64,000 nucleotides of DNA from Ipomoea triloba (Eukaryota > Streptophyta > Magnoliopsida > Solanales > Convolvulaceae), in the NCBI RefSeq assembly GCF_003576645.1, contig NC_044920.1, positions 24,797,939 through 24,861,938 of the forward strand, in the 5' to 3' direction. This document shows, piece by piece, positions 21,544 to 32,855 of the stretch. A program made the translations under genes and the position numbers. The notes under the pieces are model-generated. The model did not search any database and was not told the DNA's origin. It saw only the letters and a list, made by a program, of their open reading frames with translations. Positions within the stretch are counted from its first letter, which is position 1. Every line of letters begins with the position of its first letter.

Positions 21544-22679
21544 CTAGTATTTTCGCCCGTGCGATGCACGGAATGAATTTGTTATAACATATTAAAAATA
21601 TTTGGATCGATATATAATTATTTAAATTAGAACATCAAATATTATATAGTGCAATTGAATATATGTTTTGGATCATTTATGTTTTTTGATGTTATTATTG
21701 CTTGAGTTTTGAGTAAATAATTGCTCAAATTAATAGCTAATGTGTAGATCTACGCATGCGGTGTTGTAACTTTGGAGATTTTATATATCATTATTTAAGA
21801 TTTTTATAAATTGGACAGATGTACTTGTTCTCTAGCAACTCCGTTATAGGAATCAATTCTTATCTTAAATCATTTGTATGGAACCTATGTTTTTTGTCTA
21901 GATATATAACAATTTTGTCATTTTGTAAAAAAAAAAAATGAAAACATGAATTAATTAGTGCATTTTTTAGTTTTTCCTTCCTTTACAGTTTCCTTAAGAA
22001 AACACGAGTTAATTAATCCATATGTTAAGCATTTAATTAGTCCAGTCAAACTAAGAAGAACTGAAACTCAAATAAATATTGTTTGTGGTAAATCGAAAAC
22101 AAAACAACCAAGGCTATCATGCCTTTTTGGGTTCAATCTTAGGCTTTTTCAAATTCTTTAAAGATGATGAACAATGCATGTTTATTCTCTTCAAAGACTA
22201 CTGCTCAGGAGTGGTTTCATCAACGGAGATGACTTCTAGATTTGTCGAATATATAGCTTCCAGTGGTGTTATGCCCTGGTCGAAAATAACTATTAAAAAA
22301 TCAAGGCTAAAAAAAATTTTATTGCATGAGGTAGAACAAAATTGTAATTAAAAATTACTTGGTTGCTATCCACATCTCCGGGAGCCTTCAACACTCAAAA
22401 TCCTTGAGTTTAAACATGTCTTTGCGAAAATCAGAATCATCTTGATCCGTAACGCTAATCAAAGTGTCATTATTCGTTTTCATAATGTACTTTTGTTCGC
22501 ACGACTTAAACCTCACGCGAGAGGTGTTTGCACAACAAAATTGTGAATATTATAGATTTTCCCTTTTTGCAAGAGTTTATTGAATTGTTTGAAAAATTCT
22601 TTAGAAATTTGGAAATGAATATTAGAAATTTGTAAATGAATACAAATTGCCTGAGAGAATCACCCATAAATATTAATAT

Positions 22680-23170
22680 TAATTAATAAATAAATATTAT
22701 AAATTTTATATCCTTTTCTATCATGAATATACTAAAAAATAGTAATAATTCATTATGTGATTATATTATGTGGATAACAAATTCATTATGTGATTATATT
22801 ATGTGATGTGTATTGAAGTTTGATTGGCTAATATACAACATACAACATAAAGCAAAAATTCAGTATTCTAAAATAAACTATTTAACCAATATACTATGAG
22901 TATGAGCCTAAATTATAGTATAAGTCTAAAATATAGTATTAATCCCAATATTAATAAATAAATAATATAAATTTTATATTCTATGAGTAACAAATTCATT
23001 TTGTGATTATATTTTGTGGATAACAAATCCATTATGTGATTAAATTTTGTGATGTATATTGAAGTATGATTGTCTAACATACAACATTCAGTATTCTGAA
23101 TTAAAACATTCAACCGATATAGTATGAGTATGAGTCTAAATTATAGTATGAGTTTAAATTATAGTATTAA
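22680..23170. repeat. Tandem duplication of about 250 bp inside the Helitron
   Basis: Two diverged units share AACAAATTCATTATGTGATT, TGTGATGTGTATTGAAG-like and TATGAGTATGAGCCTAAATT strings in the same order (about 22680-22935 and 22940-23170). Confidence 0.7.
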
Positions 23171-23459
23171 TCCAATATCACAAAAATTCAATGCTGTAAA
23201 AAAAGTGTATAAATGCAATATATACCTTGGAGTCATGGAATAAGCATGTCAGTGTTTGTTGGTTGATGGCAACACGTTGATATTCCTTGGACAAATAACA
23301 ACGCATCAACCAGAGCCTTATAGAGCTTTTCCTTGTCCTAATGGATAGGTCGAAAGCAGTGACGTAATTTGACTCCATTACTAAGCAATAAAGAGAAAGA
23401 TGAGAAATTGCAGAGAACAATAGAAAATATATAATGGTAGAATATTAGTCAATTAGTGA

Positions 23460-24500
23460 TCTTTTTATATATTCCGCATATTAGTAATATCAGATTCATT
23501 TTCAGCCAATTATTCTTTTTTTTCAATCAATTAAAATATTAGATGCAGTAATATTTTTACCTAATTTCCGTTCCATTTTTAATTGATGTTGTAGAATATT
23601 ATTATTGAAATATTTCCGTTCCTTTTTTAATTTACCTTTAATATTGTTTAAAATATGTTTTTACTATTGATGGTGTAGAATATTGTTATTGAAATATTTC
23701 CGTTCCTTTTTTTAATTAAAATGCAATGATCTGACAATTTCCTTTTTCATTTTAGTCAATTATTGATATTTTTTATTTGTAGAAAATTATTAATATTCAT
23801 TTTCTTTTATATATTCAGTTAATAAGTAATATCAGATTCATTTTCAGTCGATTATTTTTTTCAGTCAATTAGTCAATTAGAATAATAGATGCACTGATAT
23901 TTTTACCTAATTTCCGTTCTATTTTTAATTAATGATGTAGAATATTATTATTGAAATATTTTTATTCTATTTTTAATTTACCTTTACTACTGTTTAAAAT
24001 TTAAAATATGCCTTTACTATTGATGATGTAGACTATTATTATTGAAATATTTCCTTTCCATTTTTAATTTACTTTTACTATTGATGATGTAGAATATTAT
24101 TACTATTGAAATATTTCCGTTTCATTTTTAATTTTCGTTCTATTGTTTAAAATTGTGAAAGATTTACGATTTAATTGTGATTTGATTTATTCTACTGTGT
24201 AATATTATTGTGAAAAATTATAATACAATGATTTGACCATTTCCTTTTCTATTTTAATTAATTATGGATATTTTTTTTATTTCCAGTCAATTATTAATAT
24301 TCATTTCCTTTTTCATGATATAATTGTCATTCTCTTTTCTATTTTTAATTTTCAATCAATTATTAATATTCATCTCCTTTTCTAATTTATCTAATTTCCG
24401 TTCCATTTTTAATTGATGATGTAAATATTATTGTGAAATATTTCCGTTCTATTTTTAATTTACCTTTACTATTTATTATTGTTTGGGCGGGAAATCAAGT
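23460..24500. repeat. Degenerate AT-rich tandem repeats
   Basis: Strings such as TTTACCTAATTTCCGTTCC, TTTTTAATTGATG and TAGAATATTATTATTGAAAT recur many times at irregular spacing. No coding sequence. Confidence 0.7.
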
Positions 24501-24520
24501 AAATAGGATTTTATTTTTAA

Positions 24521-25683
24521 GGAATAAGGTACAAATAAGCCATTGAACTAGACACGAAAATGCAATTAGGCCACTGAACCAAAAAAAGTTGCAATTAAGC
24601 CATCGAACAACTTAAAATAATGCAATTGTACCAAATAACAGGTTAATTTGCCCATGTCACCGGTTACCTTGCTTACGTGGCACTAATTTAAATTATTTTA
24701 TTATAAAAACATTAAAAAAAAAAAAAAACCACGCAGGCTTCCGTCGACCGGTTCTCCATATCCAGATCCATGGATCCATCTCCACTAAAATTACTCACCA
24801 ATTGCCAATTCTTCATCTGAAGCTACTTCTGGCATGTTAATGTCTCGTCTGGTATCGTTAGAAGTAGAATGCATAGACATAGCTAGTGCCTGCTCCAACA
24901 AGGCATTTTCATCATCTTGAAATGTATCCATGAAAGCTTGGGTAGTTGGGTGTTAATGAAACTCACTTCTGAAAATTGAAACTAGTCCTTTTGGTTTTTG
25001 TCCAGTTTTTCTTATAATATATATAGTTATTGAAGGACCCCAACCATTAGATCAGAAGCCTTGCTTTCAGGTTCAGATCTTTCAACAACAATATTTTTTG
25101 TCATGCCAACGTCTTGGATAGTTGGCTGCTTTTCTCGATCCTTTCTCTTGTTCTGCAATTTCTTCAGCAACCCTCTATGCAGCTACTTCTTGTCTTGTTC
25201 AAACTCGAAGTGCCAGGGAAAGTTCAGGATCCAAGTTGGGATCGACACTAAATTCAAAGCCAGATAATCCACAAGCTGAAGCATCAGTCTCCATTGATCT
25301 TCATCTCCATATCCATAGGGACGAAGTCTTCGTCTCCATTGATATGGAGACCGTCGGTCTCCATCTTCATCTCTAGATCCATGCATGGAGACGAAGATGC
25401 TTCTTTGTCTCCATGGATCTGGAGACCGTTGGTCTCTGAACGAGGACTGACTTCTACTGTCGAAGGCAGCCTGCGTAGCTGTCATTTTTTTTTAAATTTT
25501 ATAATAAAATAATTTAAATTAGTGCCACGTAAGCAAGGTAACCGGTGACATGGCAAATTAACTTGTTATTTGGTACAATTGCATTATTTTAAGTTGTTCG
25601 ATGGCTTAATTGCAACTTTTTTTAGTTCAGTGGCTCAATTGCATTTTTATGTCTAGTTCAATGGCTTATTTGCACCTTATTCC
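24521..25683. mobile_element. Pack-MULE with captured RPN10 sequence
   Basis: A perfect 9-bp duplication TATTTTTAA (24512-24520 and 25684-25692) flanks a 1163-bp element with inverted repeats of about 190 bp, starting GGAATAAGGTACAAATAAGC on the left and GGAATAAGGTGCAAATAAGC from the right. The interior has no transposase but carries a fragment of a host gene (next entry). That is the definition of a Pack-MULE. Confidence 0.85.
24799..25282 (-). pseudogene. RPN10 (26S proteasome ubiquitin-receptor subunit) fragment captured by the Pack-MULE
   Basis: The minus strand encodes SGFEFSVDPNLDPELSLALR, the conserved first ubiquitin-interacting motif of RPN10, then a frameshift and TRQEVAA, a stop, and VAEEIAEQEKG. 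Further on, another frame gives DDENALLEQALAMSM followed by DINMPEVASDEELAI, the region of a second UIM, ending at an intron-like GTGAGT. The order matches plant RPN10. Frameshifts and stops exclude a functional protein. Genomic rather than processed capture is suggested by the apparent splice donor. Confidence 0.75.
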
Positions 25684-26187
25684 TATTTTTAATTATAGCT
25701 TAGTGTGTGTGTGTGTGTATATATATATATATTATTGTTATTTCGTTTCATGGTAAGTTAAATATGTTTCCTTTTTTATTTTTCCTTTTTTACTGCTAAT
25801 ATTATTAGTATTAATCAATAAATTATGGACCATTTTTTTTTTTCATTTTCTATTGTTTGGACAAAAGTTGTTGGACGGGAAAGCATGAAATGGAAATTTT
25901 GTTAGGATTTTTCCTTTTTATTAGTAACCTTAGTATTATTAGTCTATTTCTTGGTAAGTTAATTCCATTTTGTTTTCTATTTTTTCTCGTAAGTTAATTT
26001 TGTTTCTTTTTTCATTTTTCATTTTTACTGCTAACATTATTAATATTAATCATTGAATTATGGGTCATTTTTTATTTTCCTTTTGTATTGTTTGCTAAAT
26101 ATTTTTTTTTCTTTTTAAATTGTTTTGGCTGAAGTGTTTGTGCGGGAATAAACGAAATGAGGATTTTGTTTTTAATAATATTATAGA

Positions 26188-26553
26188 TTATAAATTATAG
26201 ATATAGATTAGTAGCCAGCCATCAAGTATATATATATATGCTGTAGTACAGTTAGGTAAAATGCATGTTGTGATGAAATTGATCAGAACAAAGGCATAAA
26301 TTGATCTACGTACATATTGACATTTAGCATTCCTTATGAATATTGAATTATTGTCTCTTACATACAAAGAGTCATCTAGGGAATTATTATCTTTTACGTT
26401 TGTAGACACTGCAATCTGTATACCAAGGAGAGATCCTTCCCACAATAGTCTTCATTTGTTTCTCGAATTACAGGAGCATTCATAGATGGAGAAGATAAAG
26501 ATTGCTCTAAAGGTTAATCATTAGAAAGTAAATCAGGAATAAGGAATAAAGAT
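26188..26553. other. Short flank between the Helitron and LTR element 1
   Basis: Contains a roughly 100-bp segment (26405-26505, ACTGCAATCTGTATACC onward) repeated in direct orientation at 33295-33400. No gene is recognised. Confidence 0.5.
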
Positions 26554-28023
26554 TGATAAGTGCAAAAGATGCCATCTTTATAAGGTTGTTATCGGATCGT
26601 CTAGTGCACAATTCGTAGCTTTTGCGTTTGATTTGTCCCTTTATTGCGTTAGAATGCTTCATATTGCCATTGGACCCCGTTCCACACTTGGTTAATCATT
26701 TTGTAGGTAAAAAGATGGGCAAAAAGGCAGAAAATGGCTAGATTTTGAAGAAGGATTCACGAGTCGAAGTTGGAGTGCGAAATACACCATGGACGCCCAA
26801 GTGGACGCGCGTCCAACGCGCGTCCACCATGCGTCCACCCTTGCGTCCAACTTTTCGCTCTCTGATTCTCGCATAGCAGAACAACAGTCTGCTGTGGACG
26901 CGCAGTGGACGCGCGCGTCCAGCACGCGTCCACCAAGCAGCTCTCTGAAGTTGGAGTCTATGCAGCAGAAACGCAGCAGAAACGCAGTGGACGCCCCAGT
27001 GGACGCGCGTCCAGCGTGCGTCCACCCGTGCGTCCAGCGCGGAAAATTGGCGGTTGGGCGGGATTTAAAAGGGGAATTGAGCCATTTTGCAGGGGATCCA
27101 TCACATTTTCATTTTAGATCAGTTTAGAATATTTCTCTCTCTAGGATTAGCCTAGAGAGATCTCCCCCAATTCACTCCACATTGCAATTCTTAGTTTAGA
27201 TTAGAATTAGAGAAGAATTCCATTGTTGCAAGATTGAGATCTACATTCAATTTCAAGTTCAAGGTTTAATTTCAAGCTAAGTCTTTCTTTTAATTTCTTG
27301 TCATTACTTTTGCTTTTGCTATTTCAATTTCAAGTATGATTAGATAGATCTTTGTGGATTTGGATTGAGCAATGTTGTATGGATGTTCTTGAGCTTTGAA
27401 TTGATTAATTAGGTTTTGCAATTGCTTTGATTATGAGTTTGATTGTGTGAATGGTGATCTTCTTTGACTCTTGTGTGGGAATGATCAACCTATATGAGAG
27501 GTGTTTGGAGAAGGAGTTTCACCTACGAGAGTAGGGATACTCCTTAGCCTAGCCTAGCACGTTTCCTTCCCACCTTTGAGAAAAGGGGGATTGGAAGGCA
27601 AATAGCACAACATGTGTTCGATAATTTGCCTCACCTAGCCTAGTTGCCATGAGAATGGGACTATGGACTAGATGATAGGCCAATGACCACGAGAGTGGCG
27701 TTGGCATAGTTGTCTTGCCTCATTTTCATTATCTAAGTGTTGCTAGCCTAGTATCTTAGGAAATCAAGGATACCTATATGAGTTGCAATATCCAAATCCT
27801 CCTTTCCACTTAATTGTTTCCTTTGTGTGTTCCTTATTTTCCTTATGTTTCATGCACCTTTCTTACCTATGTTTGGGTTAGCTTTCAAACACTAAACACT
27901 CTTGTGTTTAATCCCCTTACCGCTTGAATTCCCTCCTTGCCATCCTTTGAGAACGATACTCGGGAACTTCTTCCCGTTTTACCACCTATTACTTTCCATC
28001 CACCGCGAAAACTACACCCTTCA
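26554..28023 (+). repeat. Left LTR of element 1
   Basis: 1470 bp, TG...CA ends. The U3-like part (26786-27035) holds clustered TGGACGC/GCGTCCA motifs. A TATA-like GGGATTTAAAAGGGG follows at about 27059. Confidence 0.9.
26786..27035. repeat. GC-rich TGGACGC/GCGTCCA palindromic array in the LTR
   Basis: About fifteen copies of TGGACGC or its complement occur in three clusters, many paired head to head as in TGGACGCGCGTCCA. All four LTRs carry the array; copy number differs (extra CAGTGGACGCC units at 31615-31640). Confidence 0.85.
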
Positions 28024-28025
28024 AA

Positions 28026-28043
28026 TGGCGCCGTTGCCGGGGA
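28026..28043 (+). other. Primer-binding site (tRNA-Asp type), element 1
   Basis: TGGCGCCGTTGCCGGGGA is the reverse complement of the 3' end of plant tRNA-Asp including CCA. Confidence 0.8.
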
Positions 28044-28264
28044 TGGCATCGGTTTTTGAGTAGTAAGTGCCTTTGGATTAACATGAGCAAGTGTTCAAGT
28101 TAGAGAGTCTAACCCCCCCTTTTTACTTTCTATTTTTTTTTTTGCAATTTACTTTGTTTACGTTTCCATCTTTTTGTCATTTCATTTGCTACTACTCTCA
28201 CTTGCAACTACTTCTAGTTGCAAAAAACTCTCTTGTCTTTGTGTTGATAGGTTGATCCTCTATA

Positions 28265-30163
28265 ATGTATTCTCAAGCAAGATATCAACAAGAGGATTAC
28301 TATGATGACCAAGGAGGACATATGCAACCAAGGGGAGGCTATAATGCTCAAGTTTCTAACCCCTATGGTTATAGAGATTATGAGGACTATGAACAACCCT
28401 ACTCAAGGGCATATGGATCTTCACAAGAAGAATATAATGGTCAACTTTCTAACCCCTATCGTTATGAAGATGATGAGGATTATAGAGCACAATATCAACC
28501 AAGAAAGCCACCACCAATGGATGAGGCTCCTACGGAAAGTTTTGAGGACAAAATGGTAAGGATGTTTGGTGAGCTTAGGCAAGAAATGGCCAACATAAGT
28601 CAAGAGTGGAAACAAGACTTTAGGCAAGAATTCTCCACTATAAGGAAAGATGTCTCCAATTTTAGACAAGAGAGTCATGCTTCAATAAGGAACTTGGAAA
28701 CACAAGTAGCTCAAAACTCCAAGGCATTGGCCGAGAGATCACAAGGAGATGTCATAGAGGAAGAAGAGCCTAAAGAAGATGTTAAAGACAAAGAAGAAAA
28801 CATTGAGCTTGCATATGGTAAGACACTTGACCCTATTAGTGTTAGCACTACTCTTGGTGATAAAATTTCTAAATCTTGGGCCGACATGTGTGATGAGAAT
28901 AATGATTGTGATAATATTCATGTGCCTATTCATTTTGATAATGCTAACATTGATTGTGTTGATAATGGAGTTGAAAAAGTGGTAGATATGCCTAGTGAAA
29001 ATAATTGCATAATTGAAGATGTTGATAATGAGGTCAATTTTCTTAACCCTTATGACTTTAGTGATAGTGATTCATTTGACTCCTCCGATGATGATGATGA
29101 AAATTGTGTTGATACTTGTGAAAATAATTCTTTCAATTCTATGGAGAATAATTCAATAGAGTCATGTGTGGATAATTTCTCTAATTCTTATGATAGCAAC
29201 TCTTCCAATCCTTGTGAAAACAATTCTTCCGTTTCTTTAAAAGATAATGATGACCTTGAATCTTTCACATTTGATGATAATGCTTTGATTAATGAGAATG
29301 ATGATAAATTGCATGAGATGGTATGTGGTGATGATGATGTGCATGATGATGCGAATGTGTGTGAATTGAATGATGTTGAGTTCTTGAAATTCTTTGATGA
29401 TTGTATTGATGATGCTATGTATGTTCATGAATTTCTTGGAGAAGTTGAGGAGGAAATGGATGGAAGTGAAAGGGATGTTTTGTTGAATAGTGATGAAGAG
29501 AGGGAGAATGAGAAACGAGAAATAATGGTAGAAGGGGTTGAAAATGAGAATGATGTTCTTGAGTCTTTTACTTTTGGTGATGAATCTTTGTCAAATGAGC
29601 TTGCTAATGATTTGCATGAGATGCTTTGTGGTGATGATGATATGAATATCGAGGTTAGCTTGTGTGATCTAATTGATATTGAATTGGTGAACTTCCATGA
29701 TAATTGCCTTAATGATGCTTTATATATTCATGATTTGATTGGTAAAGATCGGAGTGAAGAGAGTATGACTATAGAAAAGGAAAATGAAGAAGAAAATTTT
29801 GAAAATGAGAAGGTGTTGTTTGAGGAAGTTCTTGGCAAAATCATAGAAGAGGAAAAGGAAAAGACAAGAAATGAGAGTGTTAGGGAGGAAGTTGAGGATA
29901 AAGTGAGAAATGATGAAAAGGAGTTTGGTGAAAAGAAGGAAAATGAAAAAAGAGGAAAGTTGGAAGATAATAGCATACTCATGGACATGGATAGTTGCAA
30001 ACCTTTGGAAGAGAGTATGCTATTAATAGAATTAAAGGAGTTTATCAATGCCCGACACTTGAGGGCATATCGTGAGGAAAGAGTGGATGGGGCAAAAGGA
30101 CTTGTCCCCGTCCAAGTGTGTTGGAATGAAGGTTTGAAAGTTGCGTCGGGCTACGGACGTTAA
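28265..30163 (+). CDS. Acidic Asn/Asp-rich retroelement ORF, element 1 (632 aa)
   Basis: The ORF lies where gag would be. Residues 1-90 are Tyr/Gln-rich (YSQARYQQEDYYDD). Residues about 90-160 have a coiled-coil-like pattern (FGELRQEMANISQEWKQDFR). A long Asp/Asn/Ser/Glu-rich low-complexity middle follows, then a highly charged Glu/Lys region and a C-terminus with LIELKEFINARHLRAYREE. A module beginning ESFTF and containing LHEM-CGDDD occurs twice, near residues 330 and 430. It is a single copy in element 2. No protease, RT or zinc knuckle is present. The N- and C-terminal parts match element 2 closely, so the ORF has been kept open. It may be a degenerate gag-like protein; function unknown. 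Confidence 0.7.
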   Translation: MYSQARYQQEDYYDDQGGHMQPRGGYNAQVSNPYGYRDYEDYEQPYSRAYGSSQEEYNGQLSNPYRYEDDEDYRAQYQPRKPPPMDEAPTESFEDKMVRMFGELRQEMANISQEWKQDFRQEFSTIRKDVSNFRQESHASIRNLETQVAQNSKALAERSQGDVIEEEEPKEDVKDKEENIELAYGKTLDPISVSTTLGDKISKSWADMCDENNDCDNIHVPIHFDNANIDCVDNGVEKVVDMPSENNCIIEDVDNEVNFLNPYDFSDSDSFDSSDDDDENCVDTCENNSFNSMENNSIESCVDNFSNSYDSNSSNPCENNSSVSLKDNDDLESFTFDDNALINENDDKLHEMVCGDDDVHDDANVCELNDVEFLKFFDDCIDDAMYVHEFLGEVEEEMDGSERDVLLNSDEERENEKREIMVEGVENENDVLESFTFGDESLSNELANDLHEMLCGDDDMNIEVSLCDLIDIELVNFHDNCLNDALYIHDLIGKDRSEESMTIEKENEEENFENEKVLFEEVLGKIIEEEKEKTRNESVREEVEDKVRNDEKEFGEKKENEKRGKLEDNSILMDMDSCKPLEESMLLIELKEFINARHLRAYREERVDGAKGLVPVQVCWNEGLKVASGYGR

Positions 30164-30171
30164 ACGGAGCG

Positions 30172-30196
30172 CTTCTCGGGAGGCAACCCGAGGTTA
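30172..30196 (+). other. Conserved GGGAGGCAACCC hairpin after the ORF
   Basis: CTCGGG-AGGCA-ACCCGAG forms a short stem-loop just after the stop codon. It is identical at 38530-38554. A GGGAGGCAACCC motif at this place is, from memory, common in plant Athila/Tat-type elements. Confidence 0.7.
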
Positions 30197-31369
30197 TCTT
30201 ACATTTTTATGCATTTTGTTTTTGTTGTTTACTTTTGCTTTCAATAAGTTTTGCATTGATGGAAATTGAATTCTCTAATATGGTTTATAGTATTGCAATG
30301 TGTTTGTTGATGATGTAGGGCAATTTATATATGGCTCAACGCTAAGAGGTTATGCCTTTCCCAGCATGATTAAAGGCAATGCACTTAAAGTGAGCTAAGG
30401 GGAGTCTCTTTATCTCCCTTACCTATTTTCATTGCCTATATGCTTGCCTTTTAAAGTGTGGAAAGGGGCATAGTTATGTTGAGACCTTTGACTTGTCCAC
30501 CTTGTGTTTAGTGTGAACATCGAGGACGATGTTCGTTTTAAAGGGTGGAAAGAGAAGCACCTTTGTGCTTGAAGACTTTGATTTGCAAAAGTATTGCTTG
30601 ACTTAGAATGTTGGATATGTTTGAAATGAATACATTGTTTAATCTATTTTGGGAAAATGTGTGTTTTGAATGAACCCTTGTTTCTCAATTAGGACTATCC
30701 CGTGGCAGAAAATTCTTATACTTTTGTGTAAATTTGACGAATTGTTGCTTGATTGTGTGATATTCACCTCTCATTTAACCCGGACCATAGTCAAGGAGGC
30801 AACGAAGTGGGAGTGTGCACCTATCAAACCTAGTAATATAATGCTTACTAAGCCCGGAATTGAACCTAATTTTCTTTGTTTTGCTCTCCCGAAGGTGTAG
30901 TGTGGGGTTGTGAAGGTGATGCTTTACTTTAAGTTGTTCANAGATAACCTTAAAGCCTTTTTGTTTATCACGCTAGAATCTAGGGGGCTTGAGGTTATAA
31001 GGGTGGTCTAATAGGTTTGGTTTGTGCACATCGGTCCCACTAGTTGGCTCGACTAGTGGCCCGCTTTAAATGGTTGGTGAACCCTTTATTGGATTGCATG
31101 CTTGACTCGTATGACAATTGGAAGTAATCTAAATGCTTTATTTTTACCAAAGGATTTTTGTTCTTGGGATAGTCGTTATTGAGAATCGAAGGATTGTTTA
31201 AGAACACATTTTCATGATAGCTTAAGGAATGTATTGATTTCAAATGTGTGCATCATTCTTGTGTCTTAGCTTGCTTGAATATCAAAGTTGTGGCATCTTT
31301 TTCACTTATGTGTGCTTGATTCAATGATAGCTTGCTTGAGGACAAGCAAGGTTTAAAGTGTGGAAAGTT
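30197..31369 (+). other. Non-coding 3' interior of element 1
   Basis: No large ORF. A 76-codon frame (30670-30900) is also open in element 2 (39125-39355) with a few replacements; evidence for translation is weak. The N at 30941 sits where element 2 has about 390 extra bases. Confidence 0.5.
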
Positions 31370-32850
31370 TGATAAGTGCAAAAGATGCCATCTTTATAAG
31401 GTTGTTATCGGATCGTCTAGTGCACAATTCGTAGCTTTTGTGTTTGATTTGTCCCTTTAATGCGTTAGAATGCTTCATATTGCCATTGGACCCCGTTCCA
31501 CACTTGGTTAATCATTTTGTAGGTAAAAAGATGGGCAAAAAGGCAGAAAATGGCTAGATTTTGAAGAAGGATTCACGAGTCGAAGTTGGAGTGCGAAATA
31601 CACCATGGACGCCCAGTGGACGCCCAGTGGACGCCCAAGTGGACGCGCGTCCAACGCGCGTCCACCATGCGTCCACCCTTGCGTCCAACTTTTCGCTCTC
31701 TGATTCTCGCATAGCAGAACAACAGTCTGCTGTGGACGCGCAGTGGACGCGCGCGTCCAGCACTCGTCCACCAAGCAGCTCTCTGAAGTTGGAGTCTATG
31801 CAGCAGAAACGCAGTGGACGCCCCAGTGGACGCGCGTCCAGCGTGCGTCCACCCGTGCGTCCAGCGCGGAAAATTGGCGGTTGGGCGAGATTTAAAAGGG
31901 GAATTGAGCCATTTTTCAGGGGATCCATCACACTCCAATTTTAGATATCTTTAGAATATTTCTCTCTCTAGGATTAGCCTAGAGAGATCTCCCCCAATTC
32001 ACTCCACATTGCAATTCTTAGTTTAGATTAGAATTAGAGAAGAATTCCATTGTTGCAAGATTGAGATCTACATTCAATTTCAAGTTCAAGGTTTAATTTC
32101 AAGCTAAGTCTTTCTTTTAATTTCTTGTCATTACTTTTGCTTTTGCTATTTCAATTTCAAGTATGATTAGATAGATCTTTGTGGATTTGGATTGAGCAAT
32201 GTTGTATGGATGTTCTTGAGCTTTGAATTGATTAATTAGGTTTTGCAATTGCTTTGATTATGAGTTTGATTGTGTGAATGGTGATCTTCTTTGACTCTTG
32301 TGTGGGAATGATCAACCTATATGAGAGGTGTTTGGAGAAGGAGTCTCACCTACGAGAGTAGGGATACTCCTTAGCCTAGCCTAGTACGTTTCCTTCCCAC
32401 CTTTGAGAAAAGGGGGATTGGAAGGCAAATAGCACACCATGTGTTCGATAATTTGCCTCACCTAGCCTAGTTGCCATGAGAATGGGACTATGGACTAGAT
32501 GATAGGCCAATGACCACGAGAGTGGCGTTGGCATAGTTGTCTTGCCTCATTTTCATTATCTAAGTGTTGCTAGCCTAGTATCTTAGGAAATCAAGGATAC
32601 CTATATGAGTTGCAATATCCAAATCCTCCTTTCCACTTAATTGTTTCCTTTGTGTGTTCCTTATTTTCCTTATGTTTCATGCACCTTTCTTACCTATGTT
32701 TGGGTTAGCTTTCAAACACTAAACACTCTTGTGTTTAATCCCCTTACCGCTTGAATTCCCTCCTTGCCATCCTTTGAGAACGATACTCGGGAACTTCTTC
32801 CCGTTTTACCACCTATTACTTTCCATCCACCGCGAAAACTACACCCTTCA
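31370..32850 (+). repeat. Right LTR of element 1
   Basis: 1481 bp, near-identical to the left LTR apart from scattered substitutions and copy-number change in the TGGACGC array. Confidence 0.9.
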
Positions 32851-32855
32851 AAGAT

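Larger units (their letters stand above)
21544..26187 (-). mobile_element. Helitron-like element (non-autonomous), minus orientation
   Basis: Read on the minus strand, the 5' end at 26187 starts TCTATAATATTATTAAAAAC after an A. The 3' end is the hairpin CCGTGC-ATC-GCACGG followed by GGCGAAAATACTAG and a flanking T. TC...CTAG ends, a 3' hairpin and A/T insertion are the Helitron hallmarks. No Rep/helicase frame is seen. The interior is AT-rich, has internal tandem repeats and contains the Pack-MULE at 24521-25683. Both ends were found by eye, and pairing of these two ends as one 4.6-kb element is an inference. Confidence 0.55.
26554..32850 (+). mobile_element. Non-autonomous Ty3/gypsy-type LTR retrotransposon, element 1
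   Basis: LTRs at 26554-28023 and 31370-32850 both begin TGATAAGTGCAAAAGATGCC and end ACTACACCCTTCA. The target duplication AAGAT is perfect (26549-26553 and 32851-32855). A primer site lies 2 bp after the left LTR. A purine-rich GTTTAAAGTGTGGAAAGT precedes the right LTR. The 3.3-kb interior has one long ORF and no protease, RT, RNase H or integrase, so it depends on a partner. Layout and the GGGAGGCAACCC motif recall Athila/Tat relatives. A single N at 30941 marks a missing segment present in element 2. Confidence 0.9.

Noticed and set aside
22371..22560. Possible replication protein A fragment in the Helitron (minus strand)
   Set aside because: A short frame (RVRFKSCEQKYIMKTNNDTL) vaguely recalls Helitron-carried RPA but lacks enough conserved residues to support a call.
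26692..27127. Frames rich in DARVDA/RASTRP in all LTRs
   Set aside because: Translation of the TGGACGC repeat array on both strands; not conserved as protein and located in an LTR.
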